NCBI GenBank assembly: GCA_949747725.1 | Contig: CATKFJ010000129.1 | Coordinates: forward strand, 1 to 10,624 | Direction: 5' to 3' | Origin: an uncultured bacterium | GTDB taxonomy: Bacteria; Bacillota; Clostridia; Christensenellales; Pumilibacteraceae | DNA: 10,624 nt | In this document: positions 1 to 10,415 of the stretch, in pieces | Position numbering within the stretch: the stretch's first letter is position 1 | Layout: every line of letters starts with the position of its first letter | Notes under the pieces: model-generated | Seen by the model: only the letters and a program-made list of their open reading frames with translations | The model's database searches: none | Told to the model about the DNA's origin: nothing | Position numbers and translations under genes: made by a program

Positions 1-1
1 G

Positions 2-91
2 AGTGCGGGAAGTATTGCAGGTATCGTTTTTGTGTTTGCGGCAATGGCTGCCGTAACGGTGTTGCGTAAAACAAAGAGGGAAGAAAAATGA
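2..91 (+). CDS. C-terminal end of a membrane-anchored protein (partial)
   Basis: An open frame runs from the window edge to a TGA at 89-91 and encodes 29 residues. About 18 are hydrophobic (Ala, Ile, Val, Phe), ending in a basic tail (RKTKREEK). This is the layout of a C-terminal transmembrane anchor with a cytoplasmic positive tail, as seen on large secreted surface proteins of Gram-positive anaerobes. It could also be the last helix of a transporter or permease. The stop overlaps the next start codon in an ATGA arrangement, so the two genes are probably translationally coupled and belong to one operon. The body of the gene lies outside the window, so its function cannot be told. Confidence 0.6.
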   Translation, partial: SAGSIAGIVFVFAAMAAVTVLRKTKREEK

Positions 92-1362
92 AAAAAAGTT
101 TTGTAGCGATATTGTTGATTTTGTGTTGCGCGTTTGCGGGTTGTACTGCGGGCGGTAAAACGAACGGAAAAACCGAGCGGGAAAAAATTCCTACAACTAC
201 CGACGTTTTAACGATAGACCAAAATAAATATATGTTCGGATTGAGCGAATTGTCGTCGGAAATGAACGGCGGCGTAGATGTAGAGGTCGACAACGATTTC
301 ATTATCGGAAACGTCAAAGCACTCGGCGTAAAGAGTATGCGCGTGTGGATGCATTTGCACAATATTATTCGCAGAGCGCCCGATTCGGACGAAATCAGTA
401 TTTTGCAAGGAACGGCGAATATTTATCACGAATATTTTGCACGGCTCAAAGAAGCGGGCGTTGAACGTATTTTAGTTATGAACCACGCGTTTATATATCC
501 GGTAGGGTGCCACAATTCCGACGTGCAATGTGTGCCGCACCCGACCGATGACCGCGAAATGTACGTTCGGTTTTTGAAACTATACGGCGACTGTTACGAA
601 TTGCTTGCTACCGAATTTCCGGAAATAACCTATTGGGAACCTGGCAACGAATTCGATATGGTAGACGGTACGTTTTTGCACCCGATCGGTTGGGTGAAAG
701 GAAGCTCCAACGTATTTACCGAGAGCGAAGCGGCAAGAATTACCGCCGACCTTTGTTGGTACGCCAATCGCGGGTTGCAAAAGGTAGACAAAAAGAACGT
801 AACGGTGTTTCCCGGTATGACGATGTCGCCCAGCACTGCTCTTTATTTGGAAGAAACGTATCGGTGGATAGAATCCAAAAAGATTCCCACGGGCGAAGAG
901 TATTCGGATACGAATTCATGGAATTATTTTCAAATTTGCGCGTGGCATCCCTATCCGGATTACAGAGGCGTAGCGGCTGCGGCGGATACATGCGAAGATT
1001 TGCATGACGTGATGGTAGAACACGGCGACGGCGATAAAAAAGTTTGGATTACCGAAACGGGATTCAGCGAAGATAGGTTCTCTTACGATCAAGAACGTAT
1101 CGATAGGCTGTATAAGGATTTATTGGATATAACAAAAAGCAGACTAAAATTCGTAGAAACTCTGTTTTTGTTCCGTATGACCGACTGCTATACTACGCCG
1201 ATCAGCGATTACGAAGACCATTTCGGGTTGTTTTATGCGCCCGGCGATTCGGTAAATAAGGGTAAGCCGAAGCCGTATACCGAAACGATATACAAATGGT
1301 TCTACGGCGAAAATGCGGATACGTCGGGTCTGTATTGGTATTCTGCGGCGCAAGAAGAATAG
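88..1362 (+). CDS. Lipoprotein glycoside hydrolase, clan GH-A fold (family uncertain)
   Basis: Predicted lipoprotein of 424 residues: Lys-Lys start, hydrophobic core at 5-17 and a lipobox ending in Cys19 (FAGC), so it should be tethered outside the cell membrane. The rest looks like a retaining (beta/alpha)8 glycosidase of clan GH-A. The YWEPGNEF segment places a likely acid/base Glu188 after Asn187, and VWITETG places a likely nucleophile Glu323, 135 residues later as expected for strands 4 and 7. Cellulase-like, GH39-like and GH5-like families share these motifs, and I cannot choose between them. The start is supported by a purine-rich site (AAAGAGGGA) upstream and by the 4-base overlap with the preceding gene. 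It probably makes the first extracellular cut on the glycan that the downstream enzymes finish. Confidence 0.75.
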   Translation: MKKSFVAILLILCCAFAGCTAGGKTNGKTEREKIPTTTDVLTIDQNKYMFGLSELSSEMNGGVDVEVDNDFIIGNVKALGVKSMRVWMHLHNIIRRAPDSDEISILQGTANIYHEYFARLKEAGVERILVMNHAFIYPVGCHNSDVQCVPHPTDDREMYVRFLKLYGDCYELLATEFPEITYWEPGNEFDMVDGTFLHPIGWVKGSSNVFTESEAARITADLCWYANRGLQKVDKKNVTVFPGMTMSPSTALYLEETYRWIESKKIPTGEEYSDTNSWNYFQICAWHPYPDYRGVAAAADTCEDLHDVMVEHGDGDKKVWITETGFSEDRFSYDQERIDRLYKDLLDITKSRLKFVETLFLFRMTDCYTTPISDYEDHFGLFYAPGDSVNKGKPKPYTETIYKWFYGENADTSGLYWYSAAQEE

Positions 1363-1388
1363 ACAACGGAAAATACAAGAAAATGTTG

Positions 1389-1418
1389 CGGGTGCATTGC
1401 AATGCGGTAATGCGCCCG
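1389..1418 (+). promoter_or_regulatory. Intergenic inverted repeat / stem-loop
   Basis: In the 85-base gap before the GH106-like gene, CGGGTGCATT (1389-1398) can pair with AATGCGCCCG (1409-1418) over ten base pairs with one G-U. Nested in it is a perfect 12-base palindrome, GCATTGCAATGC (1394-1405). No T-run follows, so it is not a normal terminator. It could be a processing or stability hairpin that sets relative expression of the genes on either side, or a protein-binding operator. It ends about 13 bases before the purine-rich ribosome site (GGAAGGGA) of the next gene. Confidence 0.45.
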
Positions 1419-1447
1419 TGACTGTATTCTAAGCGGAAGGGAAATTT

Positions 1448-4400
1448 ATGGCTATCGAAAATAAAGAAAAACAAAGCGTAGAGGAAATATTTGCAAATCC
1501 GCCCGCAGAATATCGCGGCGCGCCTTTTTGGGCGTGGAATACCGATTTGAAAGAAGACGTATTGTTGTGGCAAATAGACCGATTGAAAGAAATGGGTTTC
1601 GGCGGCTTTTTTATGCACACGCGAAGCGGCATGAGTACCGAGTATTTGGGAAAGGAATTTATGCGTCTTGTGCGCGCTTGCAACCAACGCGCTCGTAAAA
1701 ACGGAATGCTTTCATATTTGTACGATGAAGACCGTTGGCCGAGTGGAGCCGCAGGCGGCTACGTAACGCAACACAAAGAGTTTCGGCAAAAGATGCTTGT
1801 GATTTCGCGCACTGCGCCCGAAGATATGCGGAGATTGCACGCAAGCGATGAGCGAGAACCCGAGTTTCTTGTCGTCTACGATATATTGTTCGATGCGCAA
1901 GGAAAAATCAAGACGTATGCCGTAGTTGCCGATAACGAAAAACCGAACGGAGAAAAATGGTATGCGTATATGTTGCTTGCCGAAAAGTCGGGTATATTTA
2001 ATGGATATACGTATCTCGACACTATGAATGCTACGGCGGTGGAAAAGTTTATAGAGGTGACGCACGAAGCGTATAAGCGTGAACTCGGTGATGAATTCGG
2101 CAAATCCGTTCCCGCGATTTTTACCGATGAGCCGAGCTATTACACAATGACGTTCAAACAGTACGCGCGCGACGGAAAAGACGTTGCGTATCCGTGGACG
2201 CAAGCATTTCGTTCTTCTTTCGAACAACAGTACGGATACGATATCGTTGCGCGTATGCCCGAAGTGGTTTGGGATAAAAACGACGGAACGCCCCATACCG
2301 CGCGGTATCATTTTTTTGCGCACGCAACCGAATTATTCGCCGTGAATTTCAGCGATAAAATCGGTAAATGGTGCAATGAAAACGGCATTGCCTTTACGGG
2401 GCATTATATGGAAGAGCCGTGGCTACTCTCGCAAATGCGGGCAATAGGCGAAGCAATGCGGCACTATCGTACATTTGAAATCCCCGGTATCGATATGCTG
2501 TGTAACCGTAAAGAATTCACTACGGCAAAGCAAGCGCAGTCGGCGGCGCATCAGTACGGCAGCAACGAAATGATGAGCGAAGAATACGGCGTAACAGGCT
2601 GGGACTACGATTTTCGCGGACACAAATTTCAAGGCGATTGGCAGGCGGCGCTCGGCGTAACGCTCCGCGTTCCGCATTTGTCTTGGGTGAGTATGCGAGG
2701 TTCGGCAAAACGCGACTATCCCGCAAGCATAAGTTATCAATCGGGTTGGTTTACTGAATACGGCTACATCGAAGACCATTTCGCGCGGCTCAATACGGCG
2801 CTTACGCGCGGCAAGTCTATGGTAAACGTGGCGGTACTCCATCCGATAGAAAGCGCTTGGCTCATAGGCGGCGTAAGAGAATATACGGCAACCGACATGG
2901 ATGCGCTCGATACACAGTTTGTGAACATAACGGCGTGGCTGCTTCGCGGACAAATCGACTTCGACTTTTTCAGCGAAAGTCTGTTGCCTGAATTGTATCA
3001 AAAAAACCAAAACGGGTTTTGCGTGGGCGAAATGCAATACAAAGCCGTACTTATCCCGCCGATTAAAACCATGCGCTCCACTACGCTTGCCGCGCTCAAC
3101 GAGTTTGCAGACTGCGGCGGCAAAGTTTTGGTATGCGGAGATTGTCCCGATTGCGTGGACGGAATACTTGATAATGCGGCGCAATCGCTTTGGAATAAGT
3201 CAAAAAGAGTCGGATTTTCACAATCGGAAATTTTGGACGCGCTCGGCGACGAACGCGAAATTTCGGTATTTGGCGGTAACGGCGAGCGAAGAAACGATTT
3301 GATTTACAATTTGCGGCAAGACGGCGAAAACAAGTGGCTTTTCATCGCGCATTGCGACGATATGACGCGCATGGACGGAAATGACTGCGCTTACGATGAA
3401 TTACGCATTACCGTAAAAGGTATGTTTACGCCTTCGCTGTATAATACGCTCGATGGTACGATACGGCAAGCGGACTATATTCACGAAAACGGCAATACGG
3501 TGATTTTTGCCCCCTGTTATCCGCTCGATTCGTTTTTGTATTCGCTTGCGCCGAGCAAAGAAAAAACAGAGAAAAGAGTGCCGACAACGCAGACGAAAAA
3601 GGTTGCTCAACAAATAGCCGTTCCCGATTTTGTTTCGTATGTTCGCAGTGAGCCTAACGCACTTGTACTCGATATGCCCGAATGGTCGCGCGATGGCGAG
3701 CGATTTATGCCGCGCGAAGAAATTTTGCGCATTGACCGCATTGTGCGCTCCGAGTTGGGGTATCCCGCCGCCGACGGGTGCGATGTGCAGCCTTGGCGAT
3801 TATCTGCTATCGAGCCGTGCGAATTCGTATGGTTGCGTTATACAATTGAAAGTGAAACAGCCGTGCCGTGTATGCTCGGATACGAGTATGCCGATTCGGT
3901 GCGGTTTAACGGTAAGGATATTCCCGTTGCAAAAGACGGTTGGTATGTGGATAAAGAAATTTATACGATGCGATTGCCGTCGCTCGTAAAGGGCAAAAAC
4001 GAATTGCTCGTTCGCGTTCCCGTAAGCGCGCGAATCAGCATGGAGAATCTTTTTTTGCTCGGCGATTTCGGTGTGGAAACTCTCGGCGCACATGCTAAAA
4101 TTACCGCGCTACCCTCCGTTATCACGTTCGATGCGTTGCGCAAACAGGGTATGCCGTTTTACGGAGCGAATGTTACGTACAAAATTCCTTTTACGTGCGA
4201 GGCGGGTGACCTTACAGTTACGACTGATTATTATATCGGCGCGCTTGTAAGCGCACGGTTGGACGGTAACGATGTGGGCAAAATAGTGTTGCCTCCGTAT
4301 AAGTTGCAAATCGAAAACGTGGCAAAAGGCGAACATATGTTGGAACTCACGCTTTGCGGCACGCGCGGCAATACGTTCGGTACTTTACATTTGACAACGC

Positions 4401-4516
4401 CGAAAGATTGGAAAGGACCGGATATGTGGTATTCGGGTAACAATATGTGGTCGTATGAATATTGTTTGCACGATATGGGCATTATGAAAAAACCTGAGTT
4501 GACATTGGGAAAATAA
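1448..4516 (+). CDS. GH106-type glycoside hydrolase, probable alpha-L-rhamnosidase
   Basis: A 1022-residue enzyme with no signal peptide, so probably cytoplasmic. The N-terminal part reads like GH106: PFWAWN (26-31), a FGGFFMHTRSG stretch, YDEDRWPSG (92-100), FTDEP with Glu228, TGHYMEEPW with Glu322/Glu323, and SEEYG with Glu378/Glu379 followed by TGWD. The family inverts alpha-L-rhamnosides using a pair of glutamates; which of these are catalytic needs alignment. A beta-alpha-beta segment near 495-575 resembles the amidotransferase-like domain of other large glycosidases. The region around 795-985 looks like a GH2-type sugar-binding beta-sandwich. A GGAAGGGA site upstream fits the ATG start. 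It sits first among four cytoplasmic-type glycosidases. A related family with other specificity remains possible, and many clostridial relatives are annotated only as glycosyl hydrolase. Confidence 0.78.
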   Translation: MAIENKEKQSVEEIFANPPAEYRGAPFWAWNTDLKEDVLLWQIDRLKEMGFGGFFMHTRSGMSTEYLGKEFMRLVRACNQRARKNGMLSYLYDEDRWPSGAAGGYVTQHKEFRQKMLVISRTAPEDMRRLHASDEREPEFLVVYDILFDAQGKIKTYAVVADNEKPNGEKWYAYMLLAEKSGIFNGYTYLDTMNATAVEKFIEVTHEAYKRELGDEFGKSVPAIFTDEPSYYTMTFKQYARDGKDVAYPWTQAFRSSFEQQYGYDIVARMPEVVWDKNDGTPHTARYHFFAHATELFAVNFSDKIGKWCNENGIAFTGHYMEEPWLLSQMRAIGEAMRHYRTFEIPGIDMLCNRKEFTTAKQAQSAAHQYGSNEMMSEEYGVTGWDYDFRGHKFQGDWQAALGVTLRVPHLSWVSMRGSAKRDYPASISYQSGWFTEYGYIEDHFARLNTALTRGKSMVNVAVLHPIESAWLIGGVREYTATDMDALDTQFVNITAWLLRGQIDFDFFSESLLPELYQKNQNGFCVGEMQYKAVLIPPIKTMRSTTLAALNEFADCGGKVLVCGDCPDCVDGILDNAAQSLWNKSKRVGFSQSEILDALGDEREISVFGGNGERRNDLIYNLRQDGENKWLFIAHCDDMTRMDGNDCAYDELRITVKGMFTPSLYNTLDGTIRQADYIHENGNTVIFAPCYPLDSFLYSLAPSKEKTEKRVPTTQTKKVAQQIAVPDFVSYVRSEPNALVLDMPEWSRDGERFMPREEILRIDRIVRSELGYPAADGCDVQPWRLSAIEPCEFVWLRYTIESETAVPCMLGYEYADSVRFNGKDIPVAKDGWYVDKEIYTMRLPSLVKGKNELLVRVPVSARISMENLFLLGDFGVETLGAHAKITALPSVITFDALRKQGMPFYGANVTYKIPFTCEAGDLTVTTDYYIGALVSARLDGNDVGKIVLPPYKLQIENVAKGEHMLELTLCGTRGNTFGTLHLTTPKDWKGPDMWYSGNNMWSYEYCLHDMGIMKKPELTLGK

Positions 4517-4524
4517 GGTGTATC

Positions 4525-4528
4525 GGGA
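4525..4528 (+). promoter_or_regulatory. Ribosome-binding site that favours ATG 4536
   Basis: GGGA lies 7 bases before ATG 4536 and supports that start for the GH63/37-like gene. A competing GTG at 4518 has its own GGGA (4507-4510) at similar spacing and would add six residues (MYRDKS). ATG is preferred as the commoner codon. The GTG start would begin one base after the previous stop and cannot be excluded. Confidence 0.4.
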
Positions 4529-4535
4529 TAAAAGT

Positions 4536-5788
4536 ATGAATATTAAAGAATACTTTTTGCGCAATGCGTACAGGGTTTTGAAAAAGCCGATAGGCGAACT
4601 GCAATATCCCTTTCTCGATCCCGGTTCGGGATACGAGGGCGATTTATGGGATTGGGATTCCTATTTTACCGCCAAAGCGTTGTGCGCGGCGTTTTCGGTT
4701 TGTTCAAACGAGGAAATGCAAACGGCAGGTTGTTCGCGCGAAACGGTGGCGGCGCACGTAAAAGGTTGCGTGCAAAATTTTTTGTCGGCGCAGGAAAGCG
4801 ATGGGTATATTCCCATTATGCTCTCGGGCAACGGACTGTTTGCGGGATATTTTCACGCCGAGCATGAAAAGGGCGTGCCATTAAATCAGCATAAGCCGTT
4901 TTTATGTCAGTCGGCATTGCAGGCGGGGGAATTTGCAAACGATTATGGTTGGATAGACGAAGACAAACTTGCGGCGTATTTACGGTATTACGAAACACGG
5001 CAATTCGATGCACGTAGCGAATTGTTTATATGGCAAGACGATATCATGATAGGAATAGACAACAATCCCACCGTGTATTACCGCGCGCCGCGCTCGTCTG
5101 CGGATATATACCTCAACAGCTTTATGATTGCCGAATACGACGCTATGGCGCAAATTTTGCGGCAAAAGGGCAAAGACGCTACCCAATTTGAACAAAAGGC
5201 GGCGGCATTGCGTACGACTGTCAATAGTCAAATGTGGGACGAAAAAGATGGCATTTACTATTCGCAAGACGTGGGATTTGTTAAAACAGAACGATCGTAT
5301 AACGGATTTACGTTCCACGAAGGTTTTGCGCCCAAATGGAAAACCGTGCCGCTTAAAATTCGTTTTTTCGGTTGTTTTTTGCCGCTGTATGCAGGTATTT
5401 GCAACGATGAGCAAGCCGAACGGTTGTGCGTGCATTTACAGGATGCGGACGTTATGGCGTCATACGGGATTCGCACGCTTGCGCGCAACGAAAAAATGTA
5501 TAATTTGGAAAAGAGCAACAACCCGTCAAATTGGTTGGGCGCAATTTGGACGGTGGCGAATTATCTTGCGTATAAAGGCTTATTGCGATATAATAAAACC
5601 GAATTGGCCGAAGAATTGCGCAATAAAGCTGTTTTACTGTTACAAAAGAGTTTAACGGAGTACGGCGAAATGTTCGAAAGTTATCATCCCGACACGGGAG
5701 AGCCGAATCTGTTTCCGGGATTTTTGAGTTGGAATTTATTGGCAATCGATCTTTGCGGAAAATTGCATAGCAACAAAGGAGAAGCGGA

Positions 5789-5792
<4 letters not shown>
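4536..5792 (+). CDS. GH63/GH37-like (alpha/alpha)6 glucosidase (trehalase / mannosylglycerate hydrolase-like)
   Basis: About 418 residues, no signal peptide, probably cytoplasmic. Motifs of the trehalase/GH63 superfamily appear in order: DLWDWDSYF (36-44), GIDNNP with Asp175 (compare GMDNSP in GH63-type enzymes, where the Asp is the likely general acid), YYRAPRSSADIYLN, NNPSNWLGAIW around 328-337, and FESYHPDTGEP with Glu381 as candidate base. The length fits the short mannosylglycerate-hydrolase-like branch better than classical trehalase (roughly 500 or more residues). These enzymes invert alpha-glycosides; the substrate here is unknown. The gene overlaps the next start by 4 bases, so co-translation is likely. 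The start is ambiguous between ATG 4536 and GTG 4518; the reading frame and end are not in doubt. Confidence 0.75.
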
Positions 5793-9201
<3,409 letters not shown>

Positions 9202-9215
9202 AAAACAGAGAGAAT

Positions 9216-9221
9216 ATGTAA
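9216..9221 (+). other. ATG-TAA start-stop pair before the regulator gene
   Basis: A minimal ATG-TAA lies directly after the purine stretch AGAGAGAA (9207-9214) and seven bases before the regulator's ATG at 9228. The purine stretch sits 13 bases from that ATG, longer than usual. The arrangement may be chance, or may lower translation of the regulator. Confidence 0.2.
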
Positions 9222-9227
9222 CCAATT

Positions 9228-10217
9228 ATGAAACATGGAGCGGAACAAAAGATACGGGGATTGGTTCTGTATGAAATATTGCAGGAGCAGACGGACGAGA
9301 AGAACGGACTGACCGCGCGGGAGATTATAGAGGAGCTTGGTATACGCGGAATATCTGTTGTGCGTAAAACCGTGTATGAAGATATAGCGGTGCTGAACGA
9401 GTACGGCTATGAAGTGCTGAGTGAGAAAGAGGGTAAGAGCAACCGCTATTACGTGGTAGACCGTAAGTTCGACCGCACCGAAGTGCAAATACTACTGCAA
9501 GCCGTTCGGTCGGCAAGATTTTTGACGGAAAGCAAAACAAAGAAGCTCACGGAGAAACTACTGAAACTATTGGGAAAGACCGAGGCGGAGCAACTGCAAA
9601 GCATAACGGCGGCAACGGCAGATAAGTCGAACAACGAGCGAATTTATTACAGCATAGACGCAATCACCACCGCCATAGCCGAGCGTAAACAGCTTTCGTT
9701 CTTGTATTTCGATACAGCTCCCAACGGCGAACGAATATACCGCAAAGAAAGGAAGCGATACATAGTAAACCCGCTCGGCATCACGTATAACAAAGAGAAT
9801 TTGTATTTGGTGTGCTATTCGGAGAAATACGGCAATGCGGTAAACTACCGTGTGGACAGAATGGACGAAGCGAGAGCGGAAGAAACGGAGATACAAGAAT
9901 TGCCGCAGTATAAAGACTTTAATATGACGGCGTATATGCACGAGCGGTTCGAGATGTACGGCGGCGAAAGCGAAACGGTGGAACTTACCTTTGGGCAAGA
10001 ATTGGCGGAACTTGCAATAGAACGGTTCGGTGCGGAAAACGTGCATATAACGAATAATATGGCAGTTGTCCGCGCGAAAGTGCAAATAAGCAAGCCGTTT
10101 TTCGCTTGGCTTACCACGTTCGAGGGGAGAGCGAAAATACAGTCGCCGCCCAAAGTTAAAGAACGCTACAAAGAGTTTTTGGAAAACACATTAAGAGAGC
10201 TAATCGGTAACGTATAA
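9228..10217 (+). CDS. WYL-domain transcriptional regulator with N-terminal HTH
   Basis: 329 residues in the usual three-part layout. Residues about 9-80 form a winged helix-turn-helix (LTAREIIEELG, then TVYEDIAVL with a following wing GYEVLSEK). A WYL domain spans about 143-225, with IVNPLGITY (179-187), LYLVCY and VNYRVDRM replacing the classical Trp-Tyr-Leu context. A WCX-type C-terminal extension runs from about 240 to 325. WYL proteins bind ligands, often nucleic-acid or nucleotide related, and act as repressors or activators. Here it lies 26 bases after the GH2 gene and before the terminator, so it is cotranscribed with the glycosidases and is the natural candidate for their regulator. 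The purine-rich site is weak and distant, suggesting low expression. An unrelated target elsewhere is possible. Confidence 0.85.
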   Translation: MKHGAEQKIRGLVLYEILQEQTDEKNGLTAREIIEELGIRGISVVRKTVYEDIAVLNEYGYEVLSEKEGKSNRYYVVDRKFDRTEVQILLQAVRSARFLTESKTKKLTEKLLKLLGKTEAEQLQSITAATADKSNNERIYYSIDAITTAIAERKQLSFLYFDTAPNGERIYRKERKRYIVNPLGITYNKENLYLVCYSEKYGNAVNYRVDRMDEARAEETEIQELPQYKDFNMTAYMHERFEMYGGESETVELTFGQELAELAIERFGAENVHITNNMAVVRAKVQISKPFFAWLTTFEGRAKIQSPPKVKERYKEFLENTLRELIGNV

Positions 10218-10250
10218 GAAACACAACGAATTGAATTGTGTTTCTTTTTA
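10216..10250 (+). terminator. Intrinsic terminator of the glycosidase operon
   Basis: AAGAAACACAA (10216-10226) pairs perfectly with TTGTGTTTCTT (10236-10246) over eleven bases around a 9-base loop, with five T residues at 10245-10249. The 5' arm begins inside the regulator's stop codon. The stem is A/T-rich with only three G-C pairs, so termination may be incomplete. No T-run follows on the minus strand, so it looks one-directional. Confidence 0.72.
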
Positions 10251-10259
10251 TGTTATACT
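10231..10259 (+). promoter_or_regulatory. Extended -10 sigma-A type promoter
   Basis: TTGAAT (10231-10236) and TATACT (10254-10259) are separated by 17 bases, and TGT at 10251-10253 gives the TGn extended -10 element. The -35 hexamer lies in the loop and the first base of the 3' arm of the preceding terminator. The start of transcription is expected near 10266. It would drive the structured leader and the small zinc-ribbon gene. Confidence 0.65.
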
Positions 10260-10265
10260 GACTGC

Positions 10266-10415
10266 ACTGAATATCTTACTGCGCCCGCCCCGGGCAATAA
10301 GATATTGGCGACAAGCGTATAGGCGTACTGCGTTCTCGGAAATCCCGACCGAAACAAAGCAGTTGTCTAAATCTACGGGCGTATTGTCGTTAAGGGAGAA
10401 CGGAGGTATAGAAAG
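10266..10415 (+). promoter_or_regulatory. Structured 5' leader with possible pseudoknot
   Basis: Between the promoter and the zinc-ribbon gene lie about 150 bases with no convincing coding frame but much pairing potential. A perfect 9-bp stem joins 10270-10278 to 10298-10306. Right after it, 10307-10314 can pair with 10384-10391 (8 bp, two G-U). The loop segment 10280-10287 can pair with 10376-10383 (8 bp, one G-U), forming a pseudoknot with no unpaired base between adjoining strands. A hairpin sits in between: 10327-10331 with 10359-10363, 10333-10335 with 10351-10353, and 10336-10339 with 10345-10348. Alternatives compete: GCCCG/CGGGC inside the first loop and CGTA/TACG at 10316-10319/10374-10377. 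It may be a cis-regulatory element or an independent RNA. I cannot match it to a known class. Confidence 0.5.
10402..10406 (+). promoter_or_regulatory. Strong ribosome-binding site for the zinc-ribbon gene
   Basis: GGAGG lies nine bases before ATG 10416, the best Shine-Dalgarno match noted in the window. It decides the start of the small gene and argues against the longer overlapping frame that opens with TTG at 10231. It begins nine bases after the outermost leader pairing (10393). Confidence 0.75.

Noticed and set aside
91..97. Run of seven A at the lipoprotein start as a phase-variable tract
   Set aside because: It encodes the usual Lys-Lys of a signal peptide and is short; the frame is intact and the tract gives no sign of switching.
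1425..1430. TATTCT as the -10 of an internal promoter before the GH106-like gene
   Set aside because: No acceptable -35 lies 16-18 bases upstream and there is no TGn extension.
1202..1687. Minus-strand open frame (161 codons) across the 1363-1447 gap
   Set aside because: It overlaps two supported genes and its product has no recognisable domain. The gap is better explained by the stem-loop and ribosome site.
3008..3021. Inverted repeat CAAAAC/GTTTTG as a possible internal terminator
   Set aside because: The loop is only two bases, no T-run follows, and it lies in the middle of an intact coding region.
2423..3184. Long minus-strand open frame (253 codons) inside the GH106-like gene
   Set aside because: It lies antisense to a well-supported enzyme with conserved motifs. 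Its low-complexity, Arg/His/Cys-rich product is typical of a shadow frame.
10270..10393. HDV-like self-cleaving ribozyme
   Set aside because: The interlocked helices recall a nested pseudoknot, but the first stem is A/T-rich without the expected 5' G, no short third helix with its loop is visible, and a catalytic-C joining segment is not evident.
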